Notes: generated from the letters alone by a model not told the origin. Counted from the first letter of the stretch, positions 7,256 through 17,349 are shown. The stretch is 64,000 nucleotides of DNA from Pseudoclavibacter sp. AY1H1 (GCF_002931055.1 NZ_PSXX01000015.1:30997-94996); one strand, 5' to 3'. Program-made: numbers and translations.

Positions 7256-8824
7256 GTGGCATCGCAGGCTGAGCAGGAGGCGCATCGTCAGTCGTCAGGA
7301 CAGTCGTCAGGACAGTCGTCAAGGCAACCCTCAGGTGAGACGGCTGTCGTGGACGCGCTTCTCGAGGCGCGCTTCCAGATGGCAAGCCTTCCGGACGCGG
7401 AGATCGTCGTTGTGCTCCGTGAGCTCGCGGCTCGCCGACGCGTCCTGGACGCCGCGCTCGTTGAGGTAGCTGGCGAACTCTTGCGCCGCGAAGACGAGTC
7501 TCCGCGAGCGGAGACGGTCGCTCGGAAGTCCGGGTTTCGGAACCTTGCGGCGATGGTCGAGCAGGTGCTCGCGGTGAAGCCCTTCGAGGCGAAGACCTTG
7601 CTGCACGTCGCAGAGGCGACGAGGGAGCGGATGAGCGCCACGGGCGAGCCGATCCCGCCGAGGTACGCGGAAGTGTCGAAGGCGGTGGGCTCCGGGGTTC
7701 TGTCGGTGGCGCAGGCAGCCGCGATCACGAAGGGGCTCGACCGCACCGGCAACCGGGTGGACGTCGACGAGCTCGCCCGCGCCGAGGGTGAGCTGGTCGC
7801 GTCCGCGTGCGGCCTGAATCCAGAAGATGAACAGCCCGCGGTACCGAAGGTCCTCGAGGTGCAGGCCGCGACCTGGGTTTCCTACCTCGACCCCGACGGC
7901 GACGAGCCGCGCGCCGACAAGATCGCCGAAGAGCGCGGCCTCTGGATTACGCGGCGCGCCGACGGTGCGGTGTCAGGGAAGTTCGTCGCGACGCCCGAGC
8001 AAGGCGAGCAGCTGCTCTCAGTCTTCGACGCCCTCCTCTCTCCGCGCCGAGCCGTGGAGTTCCCGGCCGCATCCGAGTGCGGGGAACCACTCGCGCCAGC
8101 ACTCGGTGCCGACGAGCTCCCGTCCGGTGCCGGCCGCAGCGACGGTGACAACCACAGCGACGTCGGTGAGGACGAGATCGTTGACGTCCCACTGGTTGAC
8201 CCGCGCTCGATCGAGCAGCAGCGCATCGACGCGCTCACGATGATCCTCCGCGCCTACGCCGAGTCACCCGACGCGCCCCGCACCGGCGGCGAGGCACCAA
8301 CGGTCATCATCGTCACCACCACCGCCGGACAAGACGGCACCGCCACCCGACCCGAAGACCTGCCCCACCTCGAGCGCACCGGAGAGCCAGTCCCACCGTC
8401 AGTCGCAGCCCAGGTCGTCTGCGACGGGTTCATCCGCATCGCGATTACCGACACCAACGGCGAGATCCTCGACCTCGGCCGCAAACAACGCCTCTTCACC
8501 ACAGCCCAACGCCGGGCGGTCGCAACCCGCGACCGGCACTGCCGCGCACCCGGATGCAGCGCACCAGTCCGCTGGTGCGAAGTGCACCACGCCCTGCCCT
8601 GGAGTCAGGGCGGACCAACCGACGCGAAAGACGGCATCCTGCTGTGCTCCTTCCACCACCACGAAGTGCACCGCGAGAGACTCACCCTCACTCGCAGCAG
8701 CAACGGACGCTGGCACGTCGCACCCACGCTCGGACGCCACGTACCGCCCAGAACCGTCCGCCGCCGCGGATACGCACCCAGCGACACCCAGGCCGCCCGC
8801 CCACAGGTCAACCGAAGAGCTTGA
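7256..8824 (+). CDS. 13E12/DUF222 family HNH endonuclease
   Basis: 522 residues from GTG 7256 (GGGGGAGG 5 nt upstream). A Gln/Ser/Gly repeat (QSSG three times, residues about 12-27) opens the protein. The long helical DUF222 region follows (about 40-400), with DAALVEVAGELLRR and a VSKAVGSGVLSVAQAAAITK segment. The C-terminal HNH nuclease is at about 415-475: RDRHCRAPGC, WCEVHHALPWSQGG and LLCSFHHHEVH give the metal-binding Cys pairs and the HH dyad. This family is abundant and repeated in actinobacteria (REP13E12 in mycobacteria) and its role is unsettled. It is flanked on both sides by simple-sequence arrays. Confidence 0.85.
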   Translation: MASQAEQEAHRQSSGQSSGQSSRQPSGETAVVDALLEARFQMASLPDAEIVVVLRELAARRRVLDAALVEVAGELLRREDESPRAETVARKSGFRNLAAMVEQVLAVKPFEAKTLLHVAEATRERMSATGEPIPPRYAEVSKAVGSGVLSVAQAAAITKGLDRTGNRVDVDELARAEGELVASACGLNPEDEQPAVPKVLEVQAATWVSYLDPDGDEPRADKIAEERGLWITRRADGAVSGKFVATPEQGEQLLSVFDALLSPRRAVEFPAASECGEPLAPALGADELPSGAGRSDGDNHSDVGEDEIVDVPLVDPRSIEQQRIDALTMILRAYAESPDAPRTGGEAPTVIIVTTTAGQDGTATRPEDLPHLERTGEPVPPSVAAQVVCDGFIRIAITDTNGEILDLGRKQRLFTTAQRRAVATRDRHCRAPGCSAPVRWCEVHHALPWSQGGPTDAKDGILLCSFHHHEVHRERLTLTRSSNGRWHVAPTLGRHVPPRTVRRRGYAPSDTQAARPQVNRRA

Positions 8825-8900
8825 GGTCCTTCAACCTTGTATTCCTGCGACCCTGCAACCCGTGCAAGCGCGCAACCCCACGGTGCCGCAGACCGCGGCC

Positions 8901-9214
<314 letters not shown>

Positions 9215-9220
<6 letters not shown>

Positions 9221-10435
9221 CCGACCTTCCTCCGCGCCCCTGGCCGCGGCAAGCACGACCTTGATCGTGGCCGCATCATCGGGAACCGTCGGGTCAAGAC
9301 CTGCCACCGAGGCGAACTTCGCCAGCCGGTTCATGATCGTATTCCGGTGGCAGAACAGCACACCCGCGGCCTTCGACGCCGAACCGGAGGCCATGTACAC
9401 CTCGACGGCTTCCACCAGAAGATCCCGTTCCGATGAAGGCAGGAGCGCGAAATCGCGGAGCGCATCCGCAGCCAGGCTCGACGCCACCGGTCCAAGCCTC
9501 CGGACGACAAGACTCGGCCAGTGCTGCGCGAGCACGGCAGCACGCCCCGGAACAGCGAACTCAGCCAGCTCGGACGCCAGCTGCCACATCTCGCTCAGCG
9601 ACGACAGCGTCGCCGCCGACTGGGAAACACCCACCTGCAGATCCGCGAGCGCCAGCTGCACCAACACGCCCGACGAACCTGACCGACCTGACGAAGACGA
9701 AGACGAACTCGACGGACCCGACGAACCGGCCACACCAGACACACCCGACGTCCCTGCGATCACCGCGAACTCGACACCATCCAGGCGCAGGCACACCGCC
9801 GCAGGGAAGACGTCCTGCACATCCGCGGCGAACCCTGCCGCCGCATCCTGATGCGCGACGGCGACCCAGTACGGTCCAGTGAGCGGAATCTCGAGCGCCT
9901 CCGCCGCCTGCACGTGCAGCTGCGAGTCATCGACCCCACCCCGCAGCAGACGACGCAGCAGGAACGCCTGCTCCTGCTCGAGCTCCGCCTTCACCTGCCC
10001 AAGCTCGAGCATGTACCCCGACTGCACGCTCGTCGTGTGCGCCTCCACAACCTCCCAGATCGCGACCACGTCGTCGGACAGGCGGTCCGCCTCCCCAGGC
10101 AGACGGTCGTTGAGCGCCTGCCAGATGAACCGGAAATCCATGCGCACCGCCCGCAGCAACGACTCGAGCGGCACCCCCTGCCGGACCCGCTTCCGGCCGA
10201 TGGCCCGCGAGTGCGCCCGCAGCTCATCCTCGAGCCGCTCCCCGCCCAGCTGGCGGAACATGAGGCCCAGCGTCGTGAATGCCGTGCTGTGCACGTCGCG
10301 CTCCGCGATGACCGACTCCACGTATCCGGTCAGCGTGCGCACCTGACTCACGTAGAGCGTCGTGATCTCATCGAGGTCGGCGAGGCACGACCGGATACCG
10401 CGCCGCAACGCGGGCGAAACAGTCACGTCATCCAT
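9215..10435 (-). CDS. PucR family transcriptional regulator
   Basis: 406 residues. The N-terminal half (about 10-165) is a helical sensor domain; the middle (about 170-300) resembles the GGDEF-like sensory segment of CdaR/PucR proteins. It is interrupted by a Ser/Gly-rich insert (GTSGVSGVAGSSGP plus eight serines, about 228-255). The C-terminus is a PucR helix-turn-helix: LLPSSERDLLVEAVEVYMAS, then ASKAAGVLFCHRNTIMNRLA. Such regulators control purine, amino-acid or aromatic catabolism. It diverges from the MHS transporter at 10599, with an inverted repeat between them, so that transporter is the likely target. The stop codon lies in an octamer repeat. Confidence 0.85.
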
Positions 10436-10506
10436 TCGCCAAAACTCCGCTCAGATTGTGCATTTGCCCATCCTAGCCGCGCAATCGAGTGGGCCTGGCG
10501 ATTGCC

Positions 10507-10528
10507 CAACCCCGCCGATCCGGGGTTG
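10507..10528. promoter_or_regulatory. Inverted repeat, candidate operator
   Basis: CAACCCCG and CGGGGTTG form perfect 8-bp arms around a 6-nt centre, between the divergent PucR and MHS transporter genes. ATTTGCCCATCC and GATTGCCCAACCCC nearby give a weak direct repeat. It is a candidate PucR operator. Confidence 0.4.
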
Positions 10529-10598
10529 CATAGGAACACCGACGTCACCGCAGACGTGCACGTTCACATGCAGGCCTTTCCCCAACATCGGAGCCACC

Positions 10599-11966
10599 AT
10601 GTCCCACAACACCCAGACCCCCGCCTCGGGCGCAGCCTCGGGCCCACCCTCGGGCGCACCCGCCAGCGCGCCGAAGGTCAGCCTCAAAGACGCGCGGCGC
10701 ATCGCCTTCGCCGCCTTCGTCGGCACCGCACTCGAGTGGTACGACTACTTCCTCTTCGGCACCGCCGCGGCCCTCGTCTTCAACCGCCTCTTCTTCACCG
10801 ACCTCGACCCGGCCGGCGCCACCCTCGCCGCCTTCGCGACCTTCGGCGTCGGCTTCGCGGCCCGCCCGATCGGCGCCGTCGTCTTCGGCTGGATCGGCGA
10901 CCGCTACGGCCGCCGCCCCGCCCTCCTCACCACCATCGTCATGATCGGATGCGCGACAGGACTCATCGGCGTCCTCCCCGACTACCTGGCAGTCGGCATC
11001 GCAGCCCCCATCATGCTCGCCGTCCTCCGCCTCGTGCAGGGCTTCGCCGTCGGCGGCGAATGGGGCGGCGCGACCACCATCGCCATCGAGCACTCCCCCG
11101 AGAAGATGCGCGGGCGCTTCGCCGCCCTCGTGCAGATCGGCTCCCCCGTCGGCACCCTCGTCTCCTCCGGCGCCTTCGCCCTCGTGCTCATGATGCCGCC
11201 CGAGACCTTCGACGCGTGGGGTTGGCGCCTCCCCTTCCTCCTCGCGTTCCCGCTCCTCGGCATCGCCCTCTACATCCGCCTGAAGGTGGAAGAGTCCCCC
11301 GTCTTCAAGGAGCTCGCCGCGGCCGGCGAACAGGTCAAGGTCCCCGTCCTCGAGCTCTTCCGCAAGTCCGGGCTGCGCCTCCTCGTCGCCGTCGCAGCAG
11401 CCATGCTCGGCGTCGGAGGGTTCTACATGATGACCACCTTCGTCGTCTCCTACGGCACCAACGTGCTCGAAGTCGACCGGCAGGTGATGGTCAACGCGAC
11501 CCTCATCGCCGCCGTCCTCCAGATCGGCGTCACCATCTTCGCCGGCCGCCTCGCCGAACGCTTCGGCCCAGGCCGCATGACCGTCGTCGGCGGGCTCACC
11601 ACCGGCATCGCCGCCTTCCCGCTCTTCTGGCTCATCGACACCGAGAGCCCCATCGCCATCACGGCAGCCGTGAGCATCGGCATCGCCCTCATCACCCTGT
11701 CGTACGCCGTCACCGGGGCCCTCCTCGCGGAGCTCTTCCCACCCCGACTCCGCTACAGCGGCGTCTCCCTCGGCTACAACCTCGCCGGCGCCATCAGCGG
11801 ATTCCTGCCCCTCATCGCGACCGCGCTCATCACCGTCGGCGACGGCTCATCCTGGCCCGCCGTGCTCGTCCTCATCGGCATCTGCCTCGTCACCGTCATC
11901 GGCGGCGCCTTCGGCGAGCGGATGCGCCTCCGCGACGACATCGTCGAGATCGACCACAACGCGTAA
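10599..11966 (+). CDS. MHS-type MFS metabolite/H+ symporter
   Basis: 455 residues, 12 predicted helices. The start region has the metabolite:H+ symporter signature: AFVGTALEWYDYFLFGTAAA, then ARPIGAVVFGWIGDRYGRRP (loop 2-3 motif) and LVQGFAVGGEWGGATTIAIE. These transporters import organic acids and zwitterions such as shikimate, citrate, proline betaine or alpha-ketoglutarate. ATG 10599 follows a weak CGGAG; a Ser/Ala/Pro-rich N-tail precedes helix 1. It is followed 109 bp later by the M20 hydrolase on the same strand, so the pair may take up and hydrolyse one substrate. Substrate is not determinable here. Confidence 0.85.
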   Translation: MSHNTQTPASGAASGPPSGAPASAPKVSLKDARRIAFAAFVGTALEWYDYFLFGTAAALVFNRLFFTDLDPAGATLAAFATFGVGFAARPIGAVVFGWIGDRYGRRPALLTTIVMIGCATGLIGVLPDYLAVGIAAPIMLAVLRLVQGFAVGGEWGGATTIAIEHSPEKMRGRFAALVQIGSPVGTLVSSGAFALVLMMPPETFDAWGWRLPFLLAFPLLGIALYIRLKVEESPVFKELAAAGEQVKVPVLELFRKSGLRLLVAVAAAMLGVGGFYMMTTFVVSYGTNVLEVDRQVMVNATLIAAVLQIGVTIFAGRLAERFGPGRMTVVGGLTTGIAAFPLFWLIDTESPIAITAAVSIGIALITLSYAVTGALLAELFPPRLRYSGVSLGYNLAGAISGFLPLIATALITVGDGSSWPAVLVLIGICLVTVIGGAFGERMRLRDDIVEIDHNA

Positions 11967-12075
11967 CCGACACCGCCAGCTCACGGACCGCGTGCGCCCC
12001 ACCGCGAGCGCCCCACACAACGACGAGCGCCCCCGCCCGACCGCGAGCGCCCCCAAACGAAAGCAGGACCAGAGC

Positions 12076-13413
12076 ATGACCACACCGACCAGCAGCGACA
12101 TCGACTCCAGCGTGACCCCTGCCACCGCGACGGCCAGCCCCCTCAGCGACGAGCAGCGCCAGCGCATCCTCGACGCCGTCGACGCCGCCTTCGACCAGCA
12201 GATCGCCTTCACGCAGGAGCTCGTCCGGCACCCGTCGCTTCGAGCCAACGAGTCGTCGGCGCAGGACCTCCTCTACGGCGCCATGGCCGGCCGCGGCCTC
12301 ACCATGGACCGCTGGGAGCTCGACCCCGTCGAGCTCGCCGCCCACCCGGGAGCCGGAGCAGTCGAGATCTCCTACGAAGGCCTCGAGAACGTCGTCGGCA
12401 CCTTCACCCCACCCCAGGAACGCGGAAGCTCGCTCATCCTGAACGGACACATCGACGTCGTCCCTGAAGGCCCCGAGAGCCAGTGGGCGCGGTCCCCGTG
12501 GGACGCGACCGTGCGAGACGGCTGGCTGTACGGCCGCGGCAGCGGCGACATGAAGGCAGGCCTCGTCGCCAACCTGTACGCCTTCGACGCCGTCCGGGCG
12601 GCGGGCCTCGCGCCGACGGGTCGCATCCACTTCGAGTCCGTCGTCGAGGAGGAATGCACCGGCAACGGCTCCCTCTCCGCGCACCTGCGCGGCTACACGG
12701 CCGACGCCGTCCTCATCCCAGAGCCCGAGGAGGACATGCTCGTGCGCGCCAACACGGGCGTCATCTGGCTGCGCCTCCGCGTCGACGGCAAGCCCACCCA
12801 CCCCCGTGAGATGCAGACCGGCTTCAATGCCATCGACGCCGCCTACTACGTCATCGGCGAGCTCCGGAAGCTCGAGGCAGACTGGAACGCCAAGCAGGGC
12901 GAGCACCGCTACTTCGAGGACCTCGACCACCCCATCAACTTCAACGTCGGCAAGATCCAGGGCGGGGACTGGGGCTCCAGCGTGCCGGCCTGGTGCGAGG
13001 TCGACGTGCGTGTCGCCCTCTACCCCGGCATCACCGCAGACGCGGCCTGGGCCGAGATCACCGACGCCCTCGACGGCGTCACCGCAGACGGCAACGGCAA
13101 CCCCATCGTCACGACCGCGACGAAGACCGGCTTCTACGCCGAGGGGTACGTCCTCGAGGAGGGCGGCGCCGCCGAGCGGGCGCTCGAACGCAGCCACAGC
13201 GCAGCGTTCGGGGGCGCCGAGCTCGAGTCGTTCGTCACCCCCGGCTACCTCGACGGGCGAGTCTTCGTGCAGTACGCCGACACCCCCGCGCTCGTCTACG
13301 GCCCCGTCTCCGAAGCCATCCACGGCTACGACGAGCGGGTGAACCTCGAATCGGTGCGCCGCATCACGAAGTCGATCGCGCTCTTCATCGCCGAATGGTG
13401 CGGGGTGGAGTAG
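12076..13413 (+). CDS. M20 family metallohydrolase (ArgE/DapE-like)
   Basis: 445 residues. Zinc ligands of the M20 fold are visible: NGHIDVVPEG (His, with the following Asp), GRGSGDMKAG (bridging Asp), VVEEECTGNG (catalytic Glu and Glu ligand), IPEPEED and EAIHGYDE (distal His). A lid/dimerisation domain is inserted around residues 230-345. Members hydrolyse N-acyl or N-formyl amino acids and related amides; length and motifs fit ArgE/DapE/CPG2-like enzymes rather than carbamoylase AmaB types. It lies behind the MHS transporter and converges on the MBL hydrolase gene. Whether it belongs to the GntR regulon further down is unclear, as no palindrome is seen upstream. Confidence 0.85.
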   Translation: MTTPTSSDIDSSVTPATATASPLSDEQRQRILDAVDAAFDQQIAFTQELVRHPSLRANESSAQDLLYGAMAGRGLTMDRWELDPVELAAHPGAGAVEISYEGLENVVGTFTPPQERGSSLILNGHIDVVPEGPESQWARSPWDATVRDGWLYGRGSGDMKAGLVANLYAFDAVRAAGLAPTGRIHFESVVEEECTGNGSLSAHLRGYTADAVLIPEPEEDMLVRANTGVIWLRLRVDGKPTHPREMQTGFNAIDAAYYVIGELRKLEADWNAKQGEHRYFEDLDHPINFNVGKIQGGDWGSSVPAWCEVDVRVALYPGITADAAWAEITDALDGVTADGNGNPIVTTATKTGFYAEGYVLEEGGAAERALERSHSAAFGGAELESFVTPGYLDGRVFVQYADTPALVYGPVSEAIHGYDERVNLESVRRITKSIALFIAEWCGVE

Positions 13414-13445
13414 CCAGCAGCGAGTAGCCAGCAGCCAACACGCGC

Positions 13446-13498
13446 CGCGCGCGACCTCGACCTCGGCACCCGCCGAGCAGTCGAGGTCGTGCGCGGTT
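13446..13498. terminator. Bidirectional hairpin terminator
   Basis: A 16-bp stem with one mismatch (13446-13461 against 13480-13495) encloses a second small stem (CTCGGC/GCCGAG), followed by GTTTGTC. It lies between the convergent M20 and MBL genes and could stop transcription both ways. Confidence 0.6.
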
Positions 13499-13520
13499 TG
13501 TCACCCCCCGAGGCGACGCG

Positions 13521-14414
13521 TCAGCTGAGCCTCGCCCCCTCGGCGATCGCGAACCCACCCTCGCCGTCCGATTCGACGAAGAGCAGCTCGTGAGAAGCGA
13601 CGTGCCCAGCGAGCATCGGCACACCGGTCGCCGCGCACTCCTCGAGCAGAGCACGCCTCGTGGACTCCGCGACCTCCTTCATGGAGCAGAAGCTCGACGA
13701 CAGACCGGGCTCAGCGACCTGCAGGACGTGGTGCAGCGCATCCCCGGAGATGATCGCGACCGTCGAACCCGACGCCGGGTCGAGCACCCGAACCACCATG
13801 TGCCCCGGAGTATCGCCGGGCGCGTGCTCCAGCACGACGGACGGCGACGCCCGATGCGGAAGCTCGACCACGTCCGCTTGCCCCGCCAGGAAGACCGGCT
13901 CGATCGAGTCGGCCCAGAAGTCACCGTTGCGCTCGAACATGCCCCTGGCGCTCGGCCCCGTGATGAAGGCGCGATCGAGCTCGTTGAACAGGTAGCGCGC
14001 GTTGGGGAACGTCGGCGACCACCCGCCCGCCGCACCCGCCGCCGTGTTCCATCCGACGTGGTCGCAATGCAGGTGCGTGTTGACGACGACGTCGACCTCG
14101 GCAGGGTCGACGATCGTGGCGAGCTCCTCGAGCCACGTCGTGGCGAGCCCGTTCCACATGTCCCGGATGCGCGGCTTGCCGTTCCCGACCCCCGTGTCGA
14201 CCACCGCGACGAAGCCGCGTGAGCGCACGACGTAGCTGCTCGACGCCATCACGAGGCGGTCGGTGCTCGCTTCGTAGTCGTCCGGCCCGAGGGCGGCGAT
14301 CTGCGGACGGAGCGGGTCGGTATCGACGAACATCTCCTCGACGGGGAGCATCGCCGAACGCGACTCCTCGATGCGGTAGATCTGCGTGTCGCCTCTGGTC
14401 AGCAGCGGTCGCAT
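13521..14414 (-). CDS. Metallo-beta-lactamase fold hydrolase
   Basis: 297 residues. The metal motif is NTHLHCDHVGWNT (HxHxDH, residues about 120-132), with later ligands in APGDTPGHMVVRV and SGDALHHVLQ, and a final AGHVASHELLF. The pattern resembles lactonases (AHL lactonase, 4-pyridoxolactonase-type) and similar hydrolases rather than glyoxalase II. ATG 14414 has AGGAGGG 4 nt upstream. It diverges from the ABC operon and shares with it a promoter region with two palindromes, so it is probably co-regulated. Hydrolytic opening of a lactone or lactam in the pathway is a reasonable inference but unproven. Confidence 0.82.
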   Translation of the reverse strand: MRPLLTRGDTQIYRIEESRSAMLPVEEMFVDTDPLRPQIAALGPDDYEASTDRLVMASSSYVVRSRGFVAVVDTGVGNGKPRIRDMWNGLATTWLEELATIVDPAEVDVVVNTHLHCDHVGWNTAAGAAGGWSPTFPNARYLFNELDRAFITGPSARGMFERNGDFWADSIEPVFLAGQADVVELPHRASPSVVLEHAPGDTPGHMVVRVLDPASGSTVAIISGDALHHVLQVAEPGLSSSFCSMKEVAESTRRALLEECAATGVPMLAGHVASHELLFVESDGEGGFAIAEGARLS

Positions 14415-14524
14415 GGTGCCCTCCTCGACGTGTTCGAGTCCCCGGGCGCCACTTCTGGCGCACGTGAGACCCCGGGCCAGATGGCCTGCATCCACCCTGA
14501 GTGCACAATGTTGCCTGGAGGTTT

Positions 14525-14589
14525 CATTGCATGCAATGAGTGTTACCAGCGCGTAAAAAGCCGCCTATCTGGTCAAGATTGCATGCAGT
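14525..14589. promoter_or_regulatory. Paired GntR-type palindromes
   Basis: ATTGCATGCAAT (14526-14537, perfect palindrome, extended to CATTGCATGCAATG) and ATTGCATGCAGT (14578-14589) lie 52 bp centre to centre, about five helical turns, in the divergent region between the MBL hydrolase and the ABC operon. The same motif is paired in the SDR/ALDH promoter region at 26805-26882. FadR-type GntR proteins typically bind palindromes of this size, and one is encoded at 22477. The remainder of the 315-bp gap is otherwise featureless. Confidence 0.75.
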
Positions 14590-14729
14590 TTGCGGCTAGC
14601 GTCCATCTCACCGGCTCAGAACATAGCCGAACCACCACCGCTTCACCGCCTCACCGCACCCTGCTTCTCACCGCACCCCAGCTCCTCCTCCCAGCTCCGC
14701 TCACCTCGTCGCTCCCGGAAAGGACGCGC

Positions 14730-16268
14730 ATGCGTTCCCACAGACTTCGCGTCGGCACCGCCGTCGCCATGCTCGGCATCACCACCCTCGCCGTCACCGC
14801 CTGCTCCACCGGATCATCCTCGGCCTCCGAAGACGCCACCTTCGCGGTCAACATCGCCGCGCTCGAGGGCGCCCCCACCTTCGACCCCGCCGCCAACATG
14901 CGCGGCTCCGCCTTCAACTACGCGGCAGCCGCCTACGAGAGCCTCGTCACGAGCGACGCCGAAGGCGCCCTCCAGCCGGGCGTCGCCACGGCCTGGGAGT
15001 ACACGAGCCCCACCGAGCTCACTATGGACTTCCGCCTCGACAGCGTCTTCGAAGACGGCTCCCCGATGACCGTCGAGCTCATCAAGGCCAACCTCGAGCG
15101 CTACCAGGAGACTCCGGGCACCTACCAGGCGCGCCTCAACTCGATCGACGCGATCGAGGTCGTCGACGAGGACACCCTGAAGTTCAGCCTCAACACCCCG
15201 GACCAGTCGCTGCCGGAGGCCTTCTCCCTCACCGTCGGCATGATGGTCAGCCAGGCCGCCCTCGACGACCCGACGCTGCTGCTCACCGACACCTACGGCT
15301 CCGGGCCGTGGATCCTCGACTCCTACACGGAGGACAGCGAGTACAGCTACATCCGCAACCCCGAGTACGCGGGGCCCATGGACGTGCAGGTCGACGAGCT
15401 CAACATGTTCGTCATCACCGACCTGACCGCCCAGCTCAATGCGCTCCTCGCCGGCGACGTCGACATCATCTCCGCCCAGTGGAGCCAACGCGACCAGGCG
15501 GAATCCCAGGGCTTCGCAGCCGCCTCCAACGAGTCCAACGTCGGCGGCCTCATGCTCTTCGACCGCGGCGGCGACGTCATCCCCGAGCTCGGCGACGTGC
15601 GCGTCCGACAGGCCATCAACTACGCCCTCGACCGCGACGCCATCGGCACCGCCCTCTGGAGCGACTACCAGCGAGGCACCTCCTCCGTCTTCGGCAAGTT
15701 CACCTCCGCCTACGACGAGTCGCTCGACGACTACTACGAGTACAACCCGGAGAAGGCGAAGCAGCTCCTCGCCGAGGCCGGCTACGCCGACGGGTTCGAG
15801 CTCCCCATCCTCAGCCGCACCATGTTCGGCGAGAACAAGCGCCTCGAGGCGACCCTCCCCTACCTCGAAGCCGTCGGCATCACCGCCACCCTCTCCGACC
15901 GCACGAACGACTACTTCGACGCCATCACCAACAAGGAGTTCGGCGCTTCCCAGGGACAGCAGAACGGCGGCATCGACTCCTACGTCAACAGCATGAACAT
16001 GCTCGCCCCCAACGCGCAGCTCAACCCGTTCGGCACCGACGACCCCGAGCTGACGGCCCTCATCGCCGACGCCTCCAGCGAGCTCGACGCCGACGCGGCA
16101 GCCACGAAGTGGCAGGCGGTCAACAAGTGGGTCGTCGAGAACGCCTGGTTCGCGCCGGTCGCGTTCTACCACACGCACACGGTGTGGGATGCGGAGAAGC
16201 TCGGCGGCGTCGAGCTCGCCGCCGGCCAGGTCTTCCCGCTCCCCTTCAGCTGGACCCCCGCCGAATAG
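14730..16268 (+). CDS. ABC transporter substrate-binding lipoprotein, family 5
   Basis: 512 residues. Signal peptide with lipobox AVTACSTG (Cys near residue 23), followed by a family 5 (DppA/OppA/NikA) two-domain binding protein: VATAWEYTSPTELTMDFRLD, FEDGSPMTVELIKANLERYQ, a VRQAINYALDRDAIGTALW segment typical of the hinge region, and FAPVAFYHTHTVW near the end. It captures a small solute outside the membrane for the permeases downstream; family members bind peptides, nickel chelates, opines and other small polar compounds, so the substrate is open. GGAAAGGA precedes the ATG. First gene of a long same-strand operon reaching to about 25.4 kb. Confidence 0.88.
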   Translation: MRSHRLRVGTAVAMLGITTLAVTACSTGSSSASEDATFAVNIAALEGAPTFDPAANMRGSAFNYAAAAYESLVTSDAEGALQPGVATAWEYTSPTELTMDFRLDSVFEDGSPMTVELIKANLERYQETPGTYQARLNSIDAIEVVDEDTLKFSLNTPDQSLPEAFSLTVGMMVSQAALDDPTLLLTDTYGSGPWILDSYTEDSEYSYIRNPEYAGPMDVQVDELNMFVITDLTAQLNALLAGDVDIISAQWSQRDQAESQGFAAASNESNVGGLMLFDRGGDVIPELGDVRVRQAINYALDRDAIGTALWSDYQRGTSSVFGKFTSAYDESLDDYYEYNPEKAKQLLAEAGYADGFELPILSRTMFGENKRLEATLPYLEAVGITATLSDRTNDYFDAITNKEFGASQGQQNGGIDSYVNSMNMLAPNAQLNPFGTDDPELTALIADASSELDADAAATKWQAVNKWVVENAWFAPVAFYHTHTVWDAEKLGGVELAAGQVFPLPFSWTPAE

Positions 16269-16338
16269 GCACCCGGGCTCCCGCAGCAGGCGCACCGCGT
16301 TGCCCAGCACCCAGCACGCAGCACGCAGCACGCATCAC

Positions 16339-16374
16339 CGGATGCGCGGGGAGGCGCCCCTCCCCGCGCATCCG
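16339..16374 (+). terminator. Intercistronic hairpin
   Basis: A perfect 16-bp stem (16339-16354 and 16359-16374) with a CGCC loop and no T-run lies between the binding-protein and permease genes. Such hairpins usually protect the upstream mRNA or attenuate, so the binding protein can be made in excess. Tandem CAGCACG units (about 16305-16334) precede it. Confidence 0.6.
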
Positions 16375-16407
16375 CCCAGCACCATCACCAACCTGAAAGG
16401 AGCACAC

Positions 16408-17349
16408 GTGGCCCTCTACATCCTCCGGCGAGTCGGCATCACCGTGCTCATGGTCTTCCTCGTCGTCTCGGCCGCCTTCTTCCTCGTGGCCCTGATGCCG
16501 AACGACGTGACCCAGACCATCCTGGGCCCCGACGCCACCCCGGAGGCCCGCGCCCAGCTGCGTGACGAGATGGGCTTCAACGACCCGATCCTCGTGCGCT
16601 ACCTCGCCTTCCTCGGTGGCCTCCTGACCGGTGACCTCGGCGTCTCCTACCTCAGCCAGCAATCGGTGACGATGCAGGTGCTCGAGCGGCTCCCTGTCAC
16701 CCTCACCCTCTCGATGGGCGGCATCCTCCTCACGACCGTGCTCGGCATCGTGCTCGGCATCCTCGCCGCGAGCCGCGGCGGCTGGCTCGACACGATCATC
16801 CGCGGGGCCGCCGGCGTCATGCAGGCCATCCCGAGCTTCTGGCTCGCCGTGCTGCTGGTGCTCGTGTTCGCCGTGAACCTCAAGATGTTCCCCGCGTCCG
16901 GCTGGGAGCCCTTCACGGAGGACCCCGCCGAGTTCCTCCGCCGCATCACGCTGCCCCTCATCTCCATCGGCATCGCGGGCACCGCGGCGGTCGCCCGCCA
17001 GGCGAGGGTCGCGATGCTCGACGTGCAGGGCCGCGACTTCATGCAGACCCTGCGAGCGACGGGGCTCCCCGAGTGGCGCATCGTCTGGCTGCACGGGCTC
17101 CGCAACGCCGCCATCCCCGTCCTCACCGTCATCGGCCTCCAGTTCGTGGCCCTCTTCGGCAGCGCCGTGCTCATCGAGCAGGTCTTCGCGCTCCCCGGCG
17201 TCGGCAAGCTCGTCGTCGACTCCGTCAACCTCGGCGACATGCCCATCGTGCTCGGTGTCGTCGTCGCCCTCAGCGTCGTGATCCTCGTCATGAACCTCGT
17301 CATCGACATCCTCTACGGCATCATCAACCCGAAGGCGAGGCTCGCATGA
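16408..17349 (+). CDS. ABC permease, DppB-like
   Basis: 313 residues, six predicted helices. N-terminal ILRRVGITVLMVFLVVSAAF and PNDVTQTILGPDATPEARAQ match the DppB/OppB N-domain; the coupling-helix EAA-type loop is around QGRDFMQTLRATGLPEWRIV. GTG start with AAAGGAG 6 nt upstream. Its stop overlaps the ATG of the fused permease-ATPase (ATGA), so assembly partners are translated together. Part of the dipeptide-type importer with the neighbouring genes. Confidence 0.88.
   Translation: MALYILRRVGITVLMVFLVVSAAFFLVALMPNDVTQTILGPDATPEARAQLRDEMGFNDPILVRYLAFLGGLLTGDLGVSYLSQQSVTMQVLERLPVTLTLSMGGILLTTVLGIVLGILAASRGGWLDTIIRGAAGVMQAIPSFWLAVLLVLVFAVNLKMFPASGWEPFTEDPAEFLRRITLPLISIGIAGTAAVARQARVAMLDVQGRDFMQTLRATGLPEWRIVWLHGLRNAAIPVLTVIGLQFVALFGSAVLIEQVFALPGVGKLVVDSVNLGDMPIVLGVVVALSVVILVMNLVIDILYGIINPKARLA

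Noticed and set aside
9851..12079. A 742-codon plus-strand open frame
   Set aside because: It crosses the antisense of PucR and the wrong frame of the MHS transporter, with low-complexity His/Arg translation.
12076..14414. Pyridoxine degradation pathway
   Set aside because: An MBL lactonase-like and an FAD hydroxylase would fit, but pyridoxine oxidase and the amidohydrolase of that route are not recognised.
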